A DNA stretch of 64,000 nt from Panonychus citri (taxonomy: Eukaryota > Arthropoda > Arachnida > Trombidiformes > Tetranychidae): NCBI RefSeq assembly GCF_014898815.1, contig NW_026515543.1:1922001-1986000 (forward strand). The letters run 5' to 3'. Below are positions 29,460 through 42,617 of the stretch, piece after piece; the stretch's first letter is position 1; the number at the start of each line of letters is the position of its first letter. The position numbers and the translations under genes were made by a program. The notes under the pieces were generated by a model that was not told the DNA's origin, ran no database searches, and worked only from the letters and a program-made list of their open reading frames with translations.

Positions 29460-32400
29460 ATGGTTTTTGAATCATTTTGTGGTCACTCATTGTGGGTAAG
29501 TTATAATCACAATTAGAATTAAATTGTTACCATTTAAATTTGTTTAAATTGTTGTGAAAACAAATTCAAGTGCAAATCAATTTTTTCCAATCAAAGTTTT
29601 CCGATTCTTTTTCCCTTCTCTTGGAGTTTTCATTGTTACAATTAATTTCTAATTGTTTCGAGCTGATTTTTCTTAATTGTTCTAAATTAATTAGGATCCA
29701 TCGATATCATGGAATTCGCCTCAACCAGTTTTCTCACCTTGTTCAACCGAAACTCTTGCTCTTTGGGTTTCCTCTGGTTTCCTCTGGTTTCTGGTTCCAT
29801 TTGCTATTTACTTAACATCACCAAAATCAGCTTTACCTTTTACCCTGAGGCTTTATACAAGATTGGTAATTAATCTCAAACAATTGACCTAATCATTATT
29901 TCCTCCTCCCCACCAATCAACCATATTAACAGTTAAAAATTGATTTTACTTTAATTTTTAGGGATTGAGTATAATCCTATGTGGTATAACAATCTACGAA
30001 GTAATCAATGTAACAATCAAATCAAGAAATGGTTATCTCACTTATCCATATCAAATTGTTTCACCAATTATCAGATTAATTTCATTCGTAAGTATACTAA
30101 ACTTTAATTACATATCAAACAATGCACTTATTGACAATTTTAAGATCATAGTTGAATCTATTTTTAATCAACAATCGTTACTTTTTTACTCTAATTACTA
30201 TAAATAACTGAGGTACGAAAGCACTAAAGTGATACAAATCGTATTATTGTCATCGTTATCTTGAATATATTAATAGTTATCGTGATAACTTTTCACTCTT
30301 ATCAATTTTAAACTGTAATTAACACGATAATCAAATTAATTACAGTTAATTGCAACATTTATGGTTCTTTATAACCGACGGAAAGGAGTCCACACCTCGG
30401 GCGTATTATTTGTCTATTGGCTCCTAATGGGAATCACTTCGGCCTTTAATTATTGGACCATAATCGATACTAGAAAAAACCCAGTAAGTGATTTAATGAT
30501 CAGAATAAAATGATTAAGAAAATTAACCAATTATTGTAATTGATTAAAGGATATCAGAGTTTGGAGCTATGATAAGACGGATTTCATTATAAGGACAATA
30601 CAATTGACTATTGTGTTAATTTTGTTGTTTCTTAATTGTTTTGCTGATTCAAGGAAGAAGTCAAGTAGCATAAAACAATCAAGCGAGGTAATTATTGATA
30701 CAATTAACGATTACTTTGATTAGCTAATTGATTGGTTTGTCTTTTAGTATGAGTGTCCATACGTAGCATCGTCGTTTTTGAATCGATTGACTTTCTTTTG
30801 GTACGATACAATGGCCCTTCATGGTTTCCGTAAGACCTTAACTCAGGCCGATATGTGGGACTTGCCGGAAGATGATCGGACTCAAATTATTCAGGACAAA
30901 TTTTCCCGACTCCTTGTTAGTGGTACTAAATACTTGGGAATCCCAGATAAACCAACATTTAATGGGCTCACTTCTGGTACCAAAAAGATGAATAAACGAC
31001 CTAAGACAATGAAAGTCTCATTATTGAGTATTTTGGTGAAAGGTTTTGGCCTTGGATGGCGGCTTGTGTTATGTTTAAACTGATCTCCGCTGTTCTGGTC
31101 TTTGCAAGTCCTCAATTGATGGACTATCTGTTGACCTTTATCGCTTCTGATGCTCCTGTTTGGCAAGGAGCCATTTTAGCCTTAGGCATGTTTATGGCCA
31201 CTTTTGTTCAGTCAATTATTGACTCTCAGTATGAATTCTGGATTCAGACAACATCCATGAGGATGAAATCGGCTCTAATTGCTTGTGTTTATCAAAAGGT
31301 ATTATTACAATGTATAATTATTTGGTTAATTCTTTAGGAAATTATTAGTTAATCACTCTAATTATTTTTCTTTTTTACCTTTCAAGAGCTTACGACTATC
31401 AAGTTCAGGTCGTCATGTTTTCACCACCGGTGAGATTATCAATCTAATGGCAGTTGATATCCAACGAATTGTTGATTATATTAACATTGTTAATATTGTT
31501 TGGTCATCACCAATTCAGTTAGTCATTTCAATTGTCCTTTTATGGAAACAATTAGGTGTTGCCTCAATCGCAGGCCTATCAATCATGATTGCTCTGATTC
31601 CGTTCAATGGGTTCATTACTGCTCGACTTCAAGCCTTACAGAAAAAAGTTATGATAGAAAAAGATAAAAGGTCAAAAATGATGTCAGAAATTCTGAATGG
31701 AATGAAAGTTCTGAAATTATATGCATGGGAAGGAGCTTTCGGTGATACAGTCGCTTCGATAAGAGCTGAAGAAATTCGATATCTTAAACTCCAAGCTGTT
31801 TGGTCAACAGGAGTGGCCTTTGCTTTTGCCGTTGCTCCTTTCTTGGTATTTAGAATTTCAAACTTTTTCGAATTTTTTCACTTATATACCTCATACTTTC
31901 ATTTGATATATTCTAGGTTTCGCTGACTAGTTTCGCGACCTTCATCTTCATCAGTCCGGATAATGTCTTAGACGCTAACAAAGCTTTCGTCTCGATTTCC
32001 TTGATTAACATCTTAAGAGGTCCACTCGCCTTCTTACCAATGGTTGTAACTTTCGGTGCCAATGTAAGTGATAGAACTTATTTTTTAACTCAATTAAATT
32101 ACTAATCTAAATATTCAATTAGTTCCTGATATCAATGAAGCGTATAAATAAATATTTACAAGGAGATGAACTAAATCCGAATACGATAACACATGAACCA
32201 GCTTACGAAACTCCTTTGACCGTTAAGAACGCGACATTTTCTTGGTCATATGATGAGCAACCAGTACTTAAGAATATAAATCTCTCAATTAAACGGAATA
32301 AATTAGTGGCCATTGTTGGGACAATTGGTAGTGGAAAATCATCTCTCCTTTCAGCTCTTCTGGGTGATCTTCATAAACAACAAGGGTCAGCCAATGTTTG

Positions 32401-34996
32401 CGGCCGAGTTGCTTTTGTACCTCAATCAGCTTGGATTCAAAACGCTACCGTACGTGACAATATCTTATTCGGTGAACCATATTCAAAGACCAAGTATAAC
32501 AGCGTCGTTGAGGCTTGTGCTTTAGCACCAGATTTTAAGATTCTAACGGGAGGTGATCTAACTGAGATCGGTGAGAGAGGAATCAATGTATCGGGTGGAC
32601 AGAAACAACGAATCTCAATCGCTCGAGCTGTTTACGCAAATTCGGATGTTTACTTTTTGGACGATCCTTTATCAGCCGTCGATTCTCATGTCGCTTCCCA
32701 TTTATTTGATAAAGTAATTGGACCTAAAGGTGTTCTAAGGCACAAAACTCGTCTATTGGTCACTCATCGAATCACCTTTTTACCTCAAGTCGATGAGATT
32801 ATCGTTATGAAGGATGGACAAATTCACGAATCGGGCACATATCATGAACTTATGGACAAGAAAGGTGAATTCTCTGATTTCATCATCCAATATTTAGCCG
32901 AAGCAAATGATGAAGATCTCAAAGGTGAAGATGCTACAATTGTTGAACAAATAAAAGAGGTTGTTGGTCATGATGTGGTCGCTGAGAGACGGTCAACATT
33001 CACCAGAATGGACTCAGTTATGTCGATTGGTGCAATGAGTAAACTTAAACGAACACAATCATCTATTCGTCGACGAAAGACCTCAATCGACACTGCCCCA
33101 TCGGCGAGTGAAATCAACCCATTAAGTCAAGAGGGACCTTCGTACAAATTGGTGGAAATGGAAGGAACCGAAACGGGCTCAGTCAAATTGAGCGTTTACA
33201 TTGACTACTTCAGAGCCGTCGGATTTTGGGCTGTTTTCAGTGCCATTGCTTTTTATGTAGGTTCATCTGCGTTTAACTTTGGTACCAATCTTTGGTTAAC
33301 CGCTTGGTCTGACGACTCGCTAATCCCTGGTGCATCTAACAATACATCTCTTCGTAATAAACGACTTGGTATTTACGCTGCTCTTGGTTTTGCGGAATCG
33401 GCACTTATTCTTGGAAATTCACTTATCTCTAATCTCGCAGTTTTGACTGGCTCAGCTTGGATTCACGATCAGATGCTTCATCGAGTAGTAAGAGCACCAA
33501 TGTCCTTCTTTGACACCACACCTTTGGGACGAGTCTTGAATCGTTTTACCAAGGACATCGATACAGCTGATAGTACAATTGGTTTTAATCTAAGGTTTTT
33601 TACTGCCCAATTTTTCCGAGCTTGTGTCTCTATTGTTGGCATTTGTACAGAATCAATTTACTTGGTGATTGCTATCGTAGTTCTTGGTGTACTTTACATC
33701 GCAGTTCAGAAGTTTTATATCGCCTCATCACGACAATTACGTCGAATTGAATCTATTACTCGATCACCAATTTACACCCATTTCTCTGAAACTGTTAATG
33801 GTTCGACCTCAATTCGTGCTTACAATGCCTCAGATCGTTTCATTCAAGAGTGTTACCGACGATGTGATATTAACAACAGCTCGTTTTTCCCAAATCTTGC
33901 CGCTTCCCGTTGGCTTGCGGTTCGACTTGAATTTCTGGGTAACTTGGTTGTCACACTTGCCGCTATTTTGCTGTTTTAACTAGAGATCAATTGAGTCCTG
34001 GATCAACTGGTTTATCACTTTCGTACTCACTTCAAATTACCGTTATATTGAACATGATGGTTCGAGCTGTTTCAGACATTGAAACAAATGTTGTCTGTAT
34101 TGAAAGGTGTATGGAATACACTAAGATAGGTATCGAAGTAAGTGAAAGAAATTTAAAATACTATCATATTACATGTATTTTAAATCAAATGAATTATTCT
34201 CATTCCCATTTATTAGGCTGATTGGATTAATCCAAATCATAAACCTCGACCCGAATGGCCGGATAGTGGACGAATCGTTTTCAAAGATTACAGTACTCGC
34301 TATCGACCTGGACTTGACTTAGTTTTGAAAAAAATTGGATTCATCATAAATCCAAACGAAAAGGTCGGAATTGTTGGACGAACTGGTGCCGGTAAATCTT
34401 CATTGACATTGGCTCTTTTCCGTTTAATCGAACCTGCTAATGGTGTTATTCAAATCGATAATGAAGATATAACCAAGTTCGGTTTACACGATCTTCGATC
34501 TCGACTAACTGTAATTCCACAAGATCCAGTTCTATTTTCCTCATCGTTCCGTAATAACTTTGATCCATTCGGTAAATACTCGGATGCAGAAATTTGGAAA
34601 GCACTTGAACAAGCAAATCTTAAAGAGTTTGTTAGTACCTTAGATCAAGGTCTAGATTATGAGATTGCCGAAGGAGGTGAAAATCTAAGTGTTGGACAGC
34701 GACAATTAGTTTGTTTAACTCGAGCTCTACTCAGGAAAACTAAAGTTCTGGTTCTTGATGAAGCAACGGCAGCAGTTGATGTAGAAACCGATGAATTAAT
34801 TCAGCAAACAATTAGACGGGAATTTTCCGATTGTACAATTGTAACAATCGCTCATCGACTTAATACCATAATGGATTATGATAAAATCATGGTAATGGAT
34901 AAAGGAACCATAATTGAATACGATTCCCCAAACAATTTACTAGCAAATGATAAGACGGAATTTTATTCAATGGCGAAAGATGCTAAACTTGTTTAA
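29460..34996 (+). pseudogene. ABCC (MRP1-like) transporter, copy 1, ten exons with two single-base frameshifts
   Basis: Full-length ABCC efflux pump: TMD0, then (TMD-NBD) twice. Exons: 29460-29495, 29695-29865, 29962-30087, 30346-30483, 30550-30687, 30748-31298, 31387-31845, 31917-32063, 32123-34137 and 34217-34996; all introns phase 0; about 1,520 codons. NBD1 has GTIGSGKSS (Walker A), NVSGGQKQR (signature) and VYFLDDPLS (Walker B). NBD2 has GRTGAGKSS, NLSVGQRQL and VLVLDEATAAVD. Family members export glutathione or glucuronide conjugates and drugs. Two one-base deletions relative to copy 2 break it: exon 6 near 31042-31049 and exon 9 near 33963-33977, the latter giving a stop at 33979. They may be real or consensus errors. 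Confidence 0.85.
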
Positions 34997-35757
34997 ATAT
35001 CACCATAAATATTAACAATTAATTAGATACCATTAATTGAGTGGTAACAATACGATCTTTAGAAAATGATGAAATGATTAAGATAATCAGCAAATTGATT
35101 GTAACGATTTAAGTCTACGAAAAGCTACCAGTCGAAGTTGGAAATTTACATGATAAACCAGAACTCGGATCGAGATCACTTTTACCGATTCCAAGTTTTT
35201 ACTTTTGTTTTGTCAAAACGATTGTTCATTTCCTTATAATAATTAATAAACTCTAAATCGAAAATGTTCAAATCAAGTAATTTCGCAAGATTGCAATTGA
35301 TTGATCTTGATAGTTGATATTTTACCACCAAAAGACAATAAAAGATGTAAAAGAAATGAATAAGAATTAATCAATGAACGATATTCATGTTGTTAATTGA
35401 TAGTAGTTAAAAAATGACCACTCCAGCACATTAAGAGAAGAAAAGAAAAAGAAAGCGAATGAGAAAAGGAAAGAAAACCAGAACCAACATGAATTAAAAT
35501 TTCAATGAACAATTTACAACTTAAAAAACTTTAGTTTAAATGTTAAATCTTTTTTCAATTTTGTTGAAGTTTTTGCTATTGTTTTTGAGATGATGATAAA
35601 AACGATGATGCTGAAAATGAAGATGATTAACAAGATTAAAAAGGTTATCGTCTAGACGTTAAATGCAAACTAAAATATACTTTGATTGTAATTTTGGATA
35701 TACTTCCGATTAAGGGTCATCGACGGATCGGTATGTTGGTCATACCATATTTTATAT
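34997..35757 (+). other. 3' flank of ABCC copy 1
   Basis: No coding sequence is seen. The 3' UTR is shared with copy 2 as far as about 35405, then unique AT-rich DNA follows up to the Tc1 insertion. Confidence 0.5.
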
Positions 35758-35758
35758 A

Positions 35759-37044
35759 CAGTGGGGTAAGAAAGTAAGTTGAAATGGTCACGAGCGAATG
35801 ACCATTTTTCCGAAGAGATCAAATGGAGATACACTTACCAAAATTGCTAAAGAGCATCAATTAAGCCCAGAAGGTGTTAGAAAAATCGTATTGAAAATAA
35901 AAAAAACTGGATCACCAGAAAATATGAAGAGAGAGGGAAGGCCAAGAAAGACAAGTGATCGTGATGACCGGAAAATTATGAAAGAAATCACCAATAATCC
36001 AAAGATAACAGCTGAAGAGCTTAAAGAGACATTGAATCTCGATGTTAGTCTCACAACAATTAAGAATCGAATACATGAAAATGGATTGAGAGGGTATGTG
36101 GCCAGGAAGAAGCCGATGATTACAGAAAAGAATCAAACAGGTAGATACGAGTGGGCCAATCAATATCAAGGTAACCCGATAGAGTTTTCGAATTCGGTCA
36201 TATGGTCAGATGAGAGTAAATTTATGTTAGTAAACAACAATCGGCGTCAATATGTGTGGAGAAACAGAGGAGAAGCCTTCAAAGTCGGCTACACAAGACC
36301 AACCGTCAAACACGGCGGCGGCTCAGTTATGGTCTGGGGATGTTTCTCGTCAGCTGGTGTCGGTAATTTGGTTATTATCGAGGGCAAAATGACAGGAGAA
36401 GTCTACAGGTCAATCTTAGTAGAGAATTTGAAACAATCGGCTGAGAAAATCAGCTTAGGGAATGACTTTGTTTTTCAACACGACAATGATCCGAAACATA
36501 CCAGCCGAGTTGTTCGGAGTTTTTTCGATCAAGAAAAAATTTCGGTGCTTCCTTGGCCTCCACAATCACCTGACCTCTACCCAATTGAGAATCTTTGGCA
36601 ATATTTGGACGATCATATCCCAAAATCAGCTCGTACTAATCTCAAATCTTTATAAAAGGCAATCGCCGAAACTTGGTCAAAAATACCGGAAGAATATACT
36701 CAAAAACTAGTCGGAAGTATGGAGAAACGATTGAATGCTGTTCTAATAGCAAAGGGTGGACATACTAAGTACTAAAAGAGTCACAATTAACTAATCAAAA
36801 AAACAATTCAACCGAATTTAGTCAATTCTTAAAAATTCAACTTACTTTTTGCAAATTATTATTTTGATCTCACGATTTTTCTAAGAAAATGGGACATATA
36901 ACAATTTAATTCTAATCAAAAACCTCAGATAATTAGTCAAATTAAGAAATTAAAAGACTTTAATTACTTGCAATTAACTCAAAGAAAAGATATCGACAAT
37001 AAACTCTCAATTTCGCCATTTCAACTTACTTTCTTACCCCACTG
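35759..37044 (+). mobile_element. Tc1-type DNA transposon with perfect terminal inverted repeats
   Basis: 1,286 bp. The two ends are identical inverted 29-mers starting CAGTGGGGTAAGAAAGTAAG (35759-35787 and 37016-37044), flanked by TA on both sides, the Tc1/mariner target duplication. It contains one transposase gene. Perfect terminal repeats indicate a fairly recent insertion. It lies just past the duplicated ABCC segment and is absent from the equivalent place in copy 2. Confidence 0.93.
35798..36772 (+). pseudogene. Tc1 transposase with one in-frame stop
   Basis: Cut-and-paste transposase. The N-terminus has helix-turn-helix segments (TLTKIAKEHQLSPEGVRKIV, and TTIKNRIHENGL) and an AT-hook-like GRPRK. 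The DD34E triad is visible: Asp138 in WSDESKF, Asp229 in QHDNDPKH and Glu264 in YPIENLW. The frame is closed by TAA at 36653-36655 but reads on in the same frame with KAIAETWSKIP up to a natural-looking end near 36772. One nonsense change therefore removes about the last 40 residues. All catalytic residues lie before it, so partial activity cannot be excluded. Confidence 0.88.
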
Positions 37045-37046
37045 TA

Positions 37047-37395
37047 ATTAAATTATTAACCGATTATAATTATATGACCAATTGAGACAACTAAGTTGTC
37101 TTTCTCACGACAAATTAAATGAATCAAAAATAGTAACTACAATTGGTAATTAATCATATAGCAACAAACACTTAATCAGAATTACTAACAAGACACAATG
37201 TGGGTGATGTTGAACTATTAATTGTTTAATTAATTGATCTTAGATCAAAGGTTTGGTTTTTGAGTAATAGGTAACAAAAGGCATTAAAAAGAGTAACAAT
37301 TGATTGAATTAATCACTGCACTCTAGTACCCACTTAAGTTATAATGCGTTTTACACATTTGAGTTAATCGACACTATCGCCATCTAATGGTTTTA
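37047..37395. other. Non-coding
   Basis: AT-rich DNA between the Tc1 element and the Tigger remnant; nothing recognised. Confidence 0.5.
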
Positions 37396-37990
37396 TTAAT
37401 TACATGGATAAAAGTGACATTTGGTAAAACAGTTAATTATTGTTGATTGAGTAACTTTTTCCAAAGCTTGTTGAATCCATTCAATAGCTTCTCTCAATGT
37501 AATTGTTTTAGTTAAATCATCAATTGTTTTACCTGTTGGAATGAGAGTTGCCAGAACACAATTAAGATCACTGAAATAGTGGTGTTTAAATGCGTTAATA
37601 ATCCCGGCATCCAAGGGTTGACAATGGCTAGTAGTGTTGACAGGTAAATAGACAATTTTTATGTCACGATATTTTGTTGGATCAGAAACATGATGAGGTC
37701 GACAGTTATCAATAAAAAGTAGAACTTTTTTGCTTTTTGATGTTAACTTATCATCCCATTCACACAACCATTGGTCGCATAGATCAGCTGTTATCCATGC
37801 ATTCTTACTTTATAATCGATATTATATCTCTTGGTATCATAAAAATCTTAGCAAGAGAACGAGGTTTTTTACTTTTACCAATCACAAGCGGATCTTTTTT
37901 CTTGCCATTTATACCAACACATATTAATATTGTGACTCTTTCTTTAGAAGCTTTGACACCATTTTTATCTGCACCTTCGGTATAATATGA
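37396..37990 (-). pseudogene. Tigger/pogo-type (CENP-B-like) transposase fragment
   Basis: Two frames carry parts of one DDE transposase. About 37985-37820 reads EGADKNGVKASKERVTIL and GKSKKPRSLA; then, after a frameshift and stops near 37800-37830, 37767-37396 reads KVLLFIDNCRPHH and LPVNTTSHCQPLDAGIINAF. These are the usual DDE motifs of the Tigger/pogo family, with Asp in FIDNC and Asp in QPLDAG. The N-terminal DNA-binding half is missing: upstream the sequence turns into the RING pseudogene. Dead fragment. Confidence 0.8.
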
Positions 37991-38621
37991 TTTCTGGGCA
38001 ATCGCTTTGAATTTTGAAAAATTTTCTCTTTAGACGTTCCAATTCTCTTTTTAATGAACTGTGTTCATCAGTCTTTTTCGGATTTGGTGTCATGAAAACT
38101 TTGAGATGATGATTGGAATCATGACGGCTCACTTTGCAACTTTGGCAATTGTCATTATTGAAGTCACATCGCCTCACATGATCTTTGTAATATTTAGATG
38201 GCATAATTTTCTTACAAAAAGGCTCAAAATAACAAATTCATTGTAAATTTTAAAAAATTTCTATCGACTTTTTTCCATGTTGATGTCTTGGAACCAATTT
38301 CAAGTCTGCGACATTGAGGACAAGTGATGAACTGAGTTCTGGTTGTTTCCTCGTACATGCAAATACATATGTACATAGTCTTGAACAAATTGAAGCTCGA
38401 CAGAAAAGGCAGGTGACACCATCTTTGGCGAAGTTGAGGCAAATAACACACGCGAAATCACGAACTAAGTTCGGATCCAAAAAACATTCAACCGAAAGAT
38501 CATCGGGTTTAATTGTATCTGATTCTTCTGAATCAACCAAGGATTGGCTTATCCACTCTCTTCTTTCTGGTTGTGTACTTAGTACTGGGGCATTGAAATC
38601 AACGTAATTAGAATCAGGCAC
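37991..38621 (-). pseudogene. RING/TRAF-like zinc-finger pseudogene
   Basis: From an ATG at 38621 the frame gives FLDPNLVRDFACVICLNFAK and a RING-like Cys cluster (CVIC, CLFC, C..C). After a frameshift near 38340-38400 the partner frame supplies FITCPQCRRLEIG. After another break, 38204-37991 gives a finger-like CDFNNDNCQSC with a following basic helix (LKRELERLKRKF). The order of RING, CPxC, then TRAF-type finger and coiled helix fits one gene broken by frameshifts. It is joined directly to the Tigger fragment. The motif FLDxNxxRDxxCxICxNxAK is shared with the broken gene at 48.6 kb, so the two are paralogues. Confidence 0.65.
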
Positions 38622-40732
38622 TTGTTGATATTCGATGCGAATACCAATGGGATCACCTCAAATTTCAACTGGTTACCGAGAGAAAGTTGACTCAGATAAA
38701 CGATACATAATAAAATTAACTCAGTTAATTGAAAACAAAAAATTTGAGCACAAAAAAGTCATGAGCCAAGGCTCAGAAGTTTTCTGAGTTTTATTTCTTT
38801 GAAAATTAGTGAATTTAATAATTTTTATATTGATTTAATCATTAAATCATAATTTTCATTATGATTTATTTATCATCAATCAGATTGATTTCAGGATTTT
38901 TCCCTCAATTTTTATACTGATATATATATTATGTTTCACACATTTTACGATGTGAATCTATTCCAGTTTAGATTAGAGAAAAGAAAAAATTGAAAAATTA
39001 TAATTGGAAGTTCCAATATCAAAGAGAGAACAACTATATCAACTGAACAAAGTGTTCATTCTTCGACCTTGATATCTTTCGTGAGAAATTCAATCTAAAT
39101 TGAAACGTAAGTATTATTAAGATTCAATAATCAACAGATCATTAAGAATTATAATTCTAATCATTTTTTCTTGATTGTTAGTGCCAGTGATTTGTACTTT
39201 GGTAATTCGCTCTTGATTGTCGATAACGTTTTTCAATAATCCATCGACGAAAAATAGTAAGACAACTAGATTAAGTTATATTGATGAGTTTCGAAGAAAA
39301 TTCTTCGAGTTTATGGTCTCCATGATAATTTATCAGAATTTTTTTAATTTTGATTAGTTTTATTATTTTAGGATTATCATTTAATGATAATCCACCATAA
39401 CTTTGATAACCATGATTTGTTTCTTTTGGATATTACGATTTATCACGAAGAACCTTCATTCTCAGTTAATTTTCAATCATTTATTATTATTGATAAAATC
39501 TTTAATTTTCCCCAAAATATTTTCTAAATGTTGCGTTTTGCTTAATTTTCAAATTTTATTCGTCGTTGTTAAATCCATTTCAGAATTTACTAATTACATT
39601 GATGCTGATTGAGATGGGTTCTTCAGCAGAAAAACACCAAATAATCTTCTAAGATGAAAACTCATCATAGCCTGAATCCTGGCCAAATATTTTTACAATA
39701 ACTTCAATCATTAAACGTAAAAATAATACAATTTTAATAATTAAAGTCATCGAAAAAGATTCTGCCCTAGTTTCGAATTTGTATTTTTGATCAACTTACT
39801 CATTATACAGATATGTAGATTAGTATTCGAATCATCTAGTTTATTTTTGCATTTTATTACTCGAGAAATGGTTTAACTGAGCATAGTAGGCCCGTAAAAG
39901 AATTCTTTGAAATGAAACCCTGACAATAATGAAACGTTCTACAAGTACGAACTTGAGCGAATAAAAGTGATGACAAAATTGGTTCATTCGGGCATCACAA
40001 TTGATCAGCTTTTCAACTTGTACATAACTAGAGATAGGAGGTTGTTTAGATTTACGATTAACGATGATGACGCAATAATTTTGAAGAAAATCGATACATA
40101 CCGATGTTTTTGTTGTCTTAGAGATATAGAAAAAGGAAGAGACGTGAGAAAGAGAAAGTAAAAAGGGAAACGATTCGGGAGAAGAGCTTTGAAAAAGAGG
40201 GAATTCACTCAAGAAACGTAAGAGAAAAGGAGAGAGAAAAATAATCGATGATCAGCTTTCAAAATCGATGATCATTTGATTATTTTAATATAATCACCAA
40301 TCTCTATACAGAGCTATTCAACCTCATTTTACGCAGATTATTAGTTATAAGTCCAGAACCAATGAGTCGAAAAAGATCAAACCTTTTACAGACACATATT
40401 GGGACTGAAGGACTTCATATAAAAAGTTTCAAGGTCATTGAGGTCATTTAACGATAAACCTACCTAGAGTTCACTTGAAGGTTTTTTTTGGAAAGAAAAA
40501 CGAAAAAACTATTCCATAATCCATGTTACCATAACCTGTACATAACATTGAAAAAGGACATGAAACCTCTAAACCTATCAAAGGATGATAATGCTGGACC
40601 TGATGAATGGGTTTGTCTTCGGAAAATTCCTGAAAACAAAGACAAAGACGTTAGTCAGAGTATGTTAGTTGTGACTTTTGTTACTTTCTATTGACCTTTC
40701 CCTGACATTCAACCTTTTTGTTTTCTTTCTTC
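38622..40732. other. Non-coding, possible relics
   Basis: No recognised gene. Short ORFs around 39841-40212 and 40488-40694 have no recognisable family and are not annotated as genes. TACAGAGCTATTCAACC near 40306 resembles the terminal repeat of the MITE at 44.7 kb and may be an old end of a related element. Confidence 0.45.
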
Positions 40733-41068
40733 TGTCATAACAACTTTGGCCAGGTACTGAAACTGGTTTAGTACCTGGCCAAACCACCTTAACTTTCCCT
40801 TCAGTTTTTCCCCCTCTCTCTCTTTTCCTTTTCCTTGAATCCACCATTTTGGTGGATTAGTTGCGTTGGCACCTTTATGGTGACCACCGTATACATTTAC
40901 TGTCTTTTATAAACTTGGTGGTTAATATTAATTCAATTTGGTTAAATATAAACGTTTCGATTGTTTTCATGTTAATATATATATGTTATCAAATGATGAG
41001 AAGTTAATATTCGTATAAATTAAGTGTTTCAATATTAATTCAGTTGGTAATACGGTTTCTTGAATACA
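40733..41068 (+). repeat. 5' LTR
   Basis: 336 bp, with a strong internal hairpin at 40745-40783 (14-bp perfect stem, TTTGGCCAGGTACT/AGTACCTGGCCAAA) and a second dyad AATCCACC/GGTGGATT near 40838-40858. Both are repeated in the right LTR. Confidence 0.75.
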
Positions 41069-41072
41069 TTTT

Positions 41073-41090
41073 TGGTGACCACGGACGTGA
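41073..41090 (+). other. Putative tRNA primer-binding site
   Basis: TGGTGACCACGGACGTGA begins four bases after the left LTR. Its TGG start and position are as expected for a tRNA 3'-end complement in Ty3-like elements. The matching tRNA was not identified. Confidence 0.45.
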
Positions 41091-41799
41091 TTTGTGTTGT
41101 ATTTTTCTTGTTTGTCGCATAGATACACTTTAGTTTGCCTTTCAGTCTTTTTTCCACTTTCTTTTGGTAATTGATTTTCGTGATTATAAGGAAAAACCTA
41201 CTGAATACGATTAACTTGAGATTAAAAAAACCACAGAATGTTAACCTAATAAATCTATTCATCTAAATTAATTTCGCTGGTAACAAAAGTGAACAACCTA
41301 ATCCAGTGGACGAAAATGATACATTTGTCTCAGTATAAACGGCCAGATTATTTTTGTTTTGTTTGTACTTCATCATTTCTATAACTGATTATATTGAGTG
41401 GTTGTCAACAATCAGGACTATTTCGTTGTGATCTTTTTTTTCTCATATTGCGTTTGTGGACATTTTTTTTCAGTAATAATCGTTTTATTGTGACAAGAAT
41501 CGATTTTAGATAATAAATTGAATCGATTATAGCCAAGTTACAAACAGTTTTTTTTGCTTTCGTAAGCTTTAGTTATAAAGAAAAGAACCTTCACAAATTG
41601 AAGGTGAAAACTTTCAGGTTTTGTTTAAAAAACTAGCTATTCAACTTTTGTTGAAACTTTAACCATCTCATCCTTGATATGTATAGTTATTCTATAATTT
41701 ACCTTTTGAAACCTGTTTAACATTAAGTTAGAATTCGCTAAGAGTCACTGATTATCAACAGTAGTTACGAAACAGGTTGTGATAAACTCGTTCAACATT

Positions 41800-42465
41800 T
41801 GGTTGAAATTTGTTTGATAATTTAGTTATTAATTATCATCTTCGTCATTTGGTAAAATTTCGATTCAACGTTTGGTTAAATTTGATTGATAATTTAGTTA
41901 TTAATTATCATCTTCGTCATTTGGTAAAATTTCGATTCAACGTTTGGTTAAAATTTGATTGATAATTTAGTTATTAATTATCATCTTCGTCATTTGGTTA
42001 AAATTCGATTGATAATTTAGTTATTAATTATCATCTTCGTCATTTGGTTAAAATTCGATTGATAATTTAGTTATTAATTATCATCTTCGTCATTTGGTTA
42101 AAATTTGATTGATAATTTAGTTATTAGTTATCATCTTCGTCATTTGGTAAAACTTCGATTCAACGTTTGGTTAAAATTTGATTGATAATTTAGTTATTAA
42201 TTATCATCTTCGTCATTAGTAAAATTTCGTTCAACATTTGGTTAAAATTCGATTGATAATTTAGTTATTAATTATCAATTTCGTCATTAGTCAACTTCGT
42301 TTAAAATTTGATTGGTAAACTAGTTATTGTTTATCAGATTCGCCATTTGGTCAACTTCGTTTAAAATTCGTTTGATAAACTAGTTATTGTTTATCATGGC
42401 GTCATTTGGTCAACTTCGTTTAAAATTTGATTGGTAAACTAGTTATTGTTTATCATCTTTGTTAG
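41800..42465 (+). repeat. Minisatellite inside the LTR element
   Basis: About eleven copies of a unit with core TAGTTATTAATTATCATCTT followed by a CGTCATTTGGT segment, spaced by about 53 or about 74 bases depending on whether an extra CGATTCAACGTTTGG segment is present. The last copies have drifted to TAGTTATTGTTTATC. It lies between the primer-binding site and the gag start. Confidence 0.85.
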
Positions 42466-42617
42466 CTCTATTGAGAAAATTGTATTTGTTTCTTGCTAAT
42501 TGATTCGATTGTCCGTTGTTCCAGAATCTGTGAAACTTTTGCCATTTGGTTAATTAAGTTAGCCGTTTATTTCAAGATTGCTGGTTCGTTTGTATTGGAT
42601 TTAATAGTCAGTCTACG

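Larger units (their letters stand above)
28985..35405 (+). repeat. Segmental duplication, copy 1 (ABCC unit)
   Basis: The sequence from about 28985 to about 35405 recurs at about 50065-56670, with near-identity in exons and clear similarity in introns and flanks. Both copies are in the same orientation, about 21 kb apart. Confidence 0.9.

Noticed and set aside
39841..40212. Overlapping ORFs on both strands
   Set aside because: Short, without family resemblance or splice context.
40488..40694. Plus-strand ORF before the LTR
   Set aside because: No recognised domain, and its end is cut by the LTR insertion; not enough to call a gene.
41800..42465. Regular repeats as a CRISPR-like array
   Set aside because: The whole unit repeats, with no unique spacers, and the genome is eukaryotic; this is a minisatellite.
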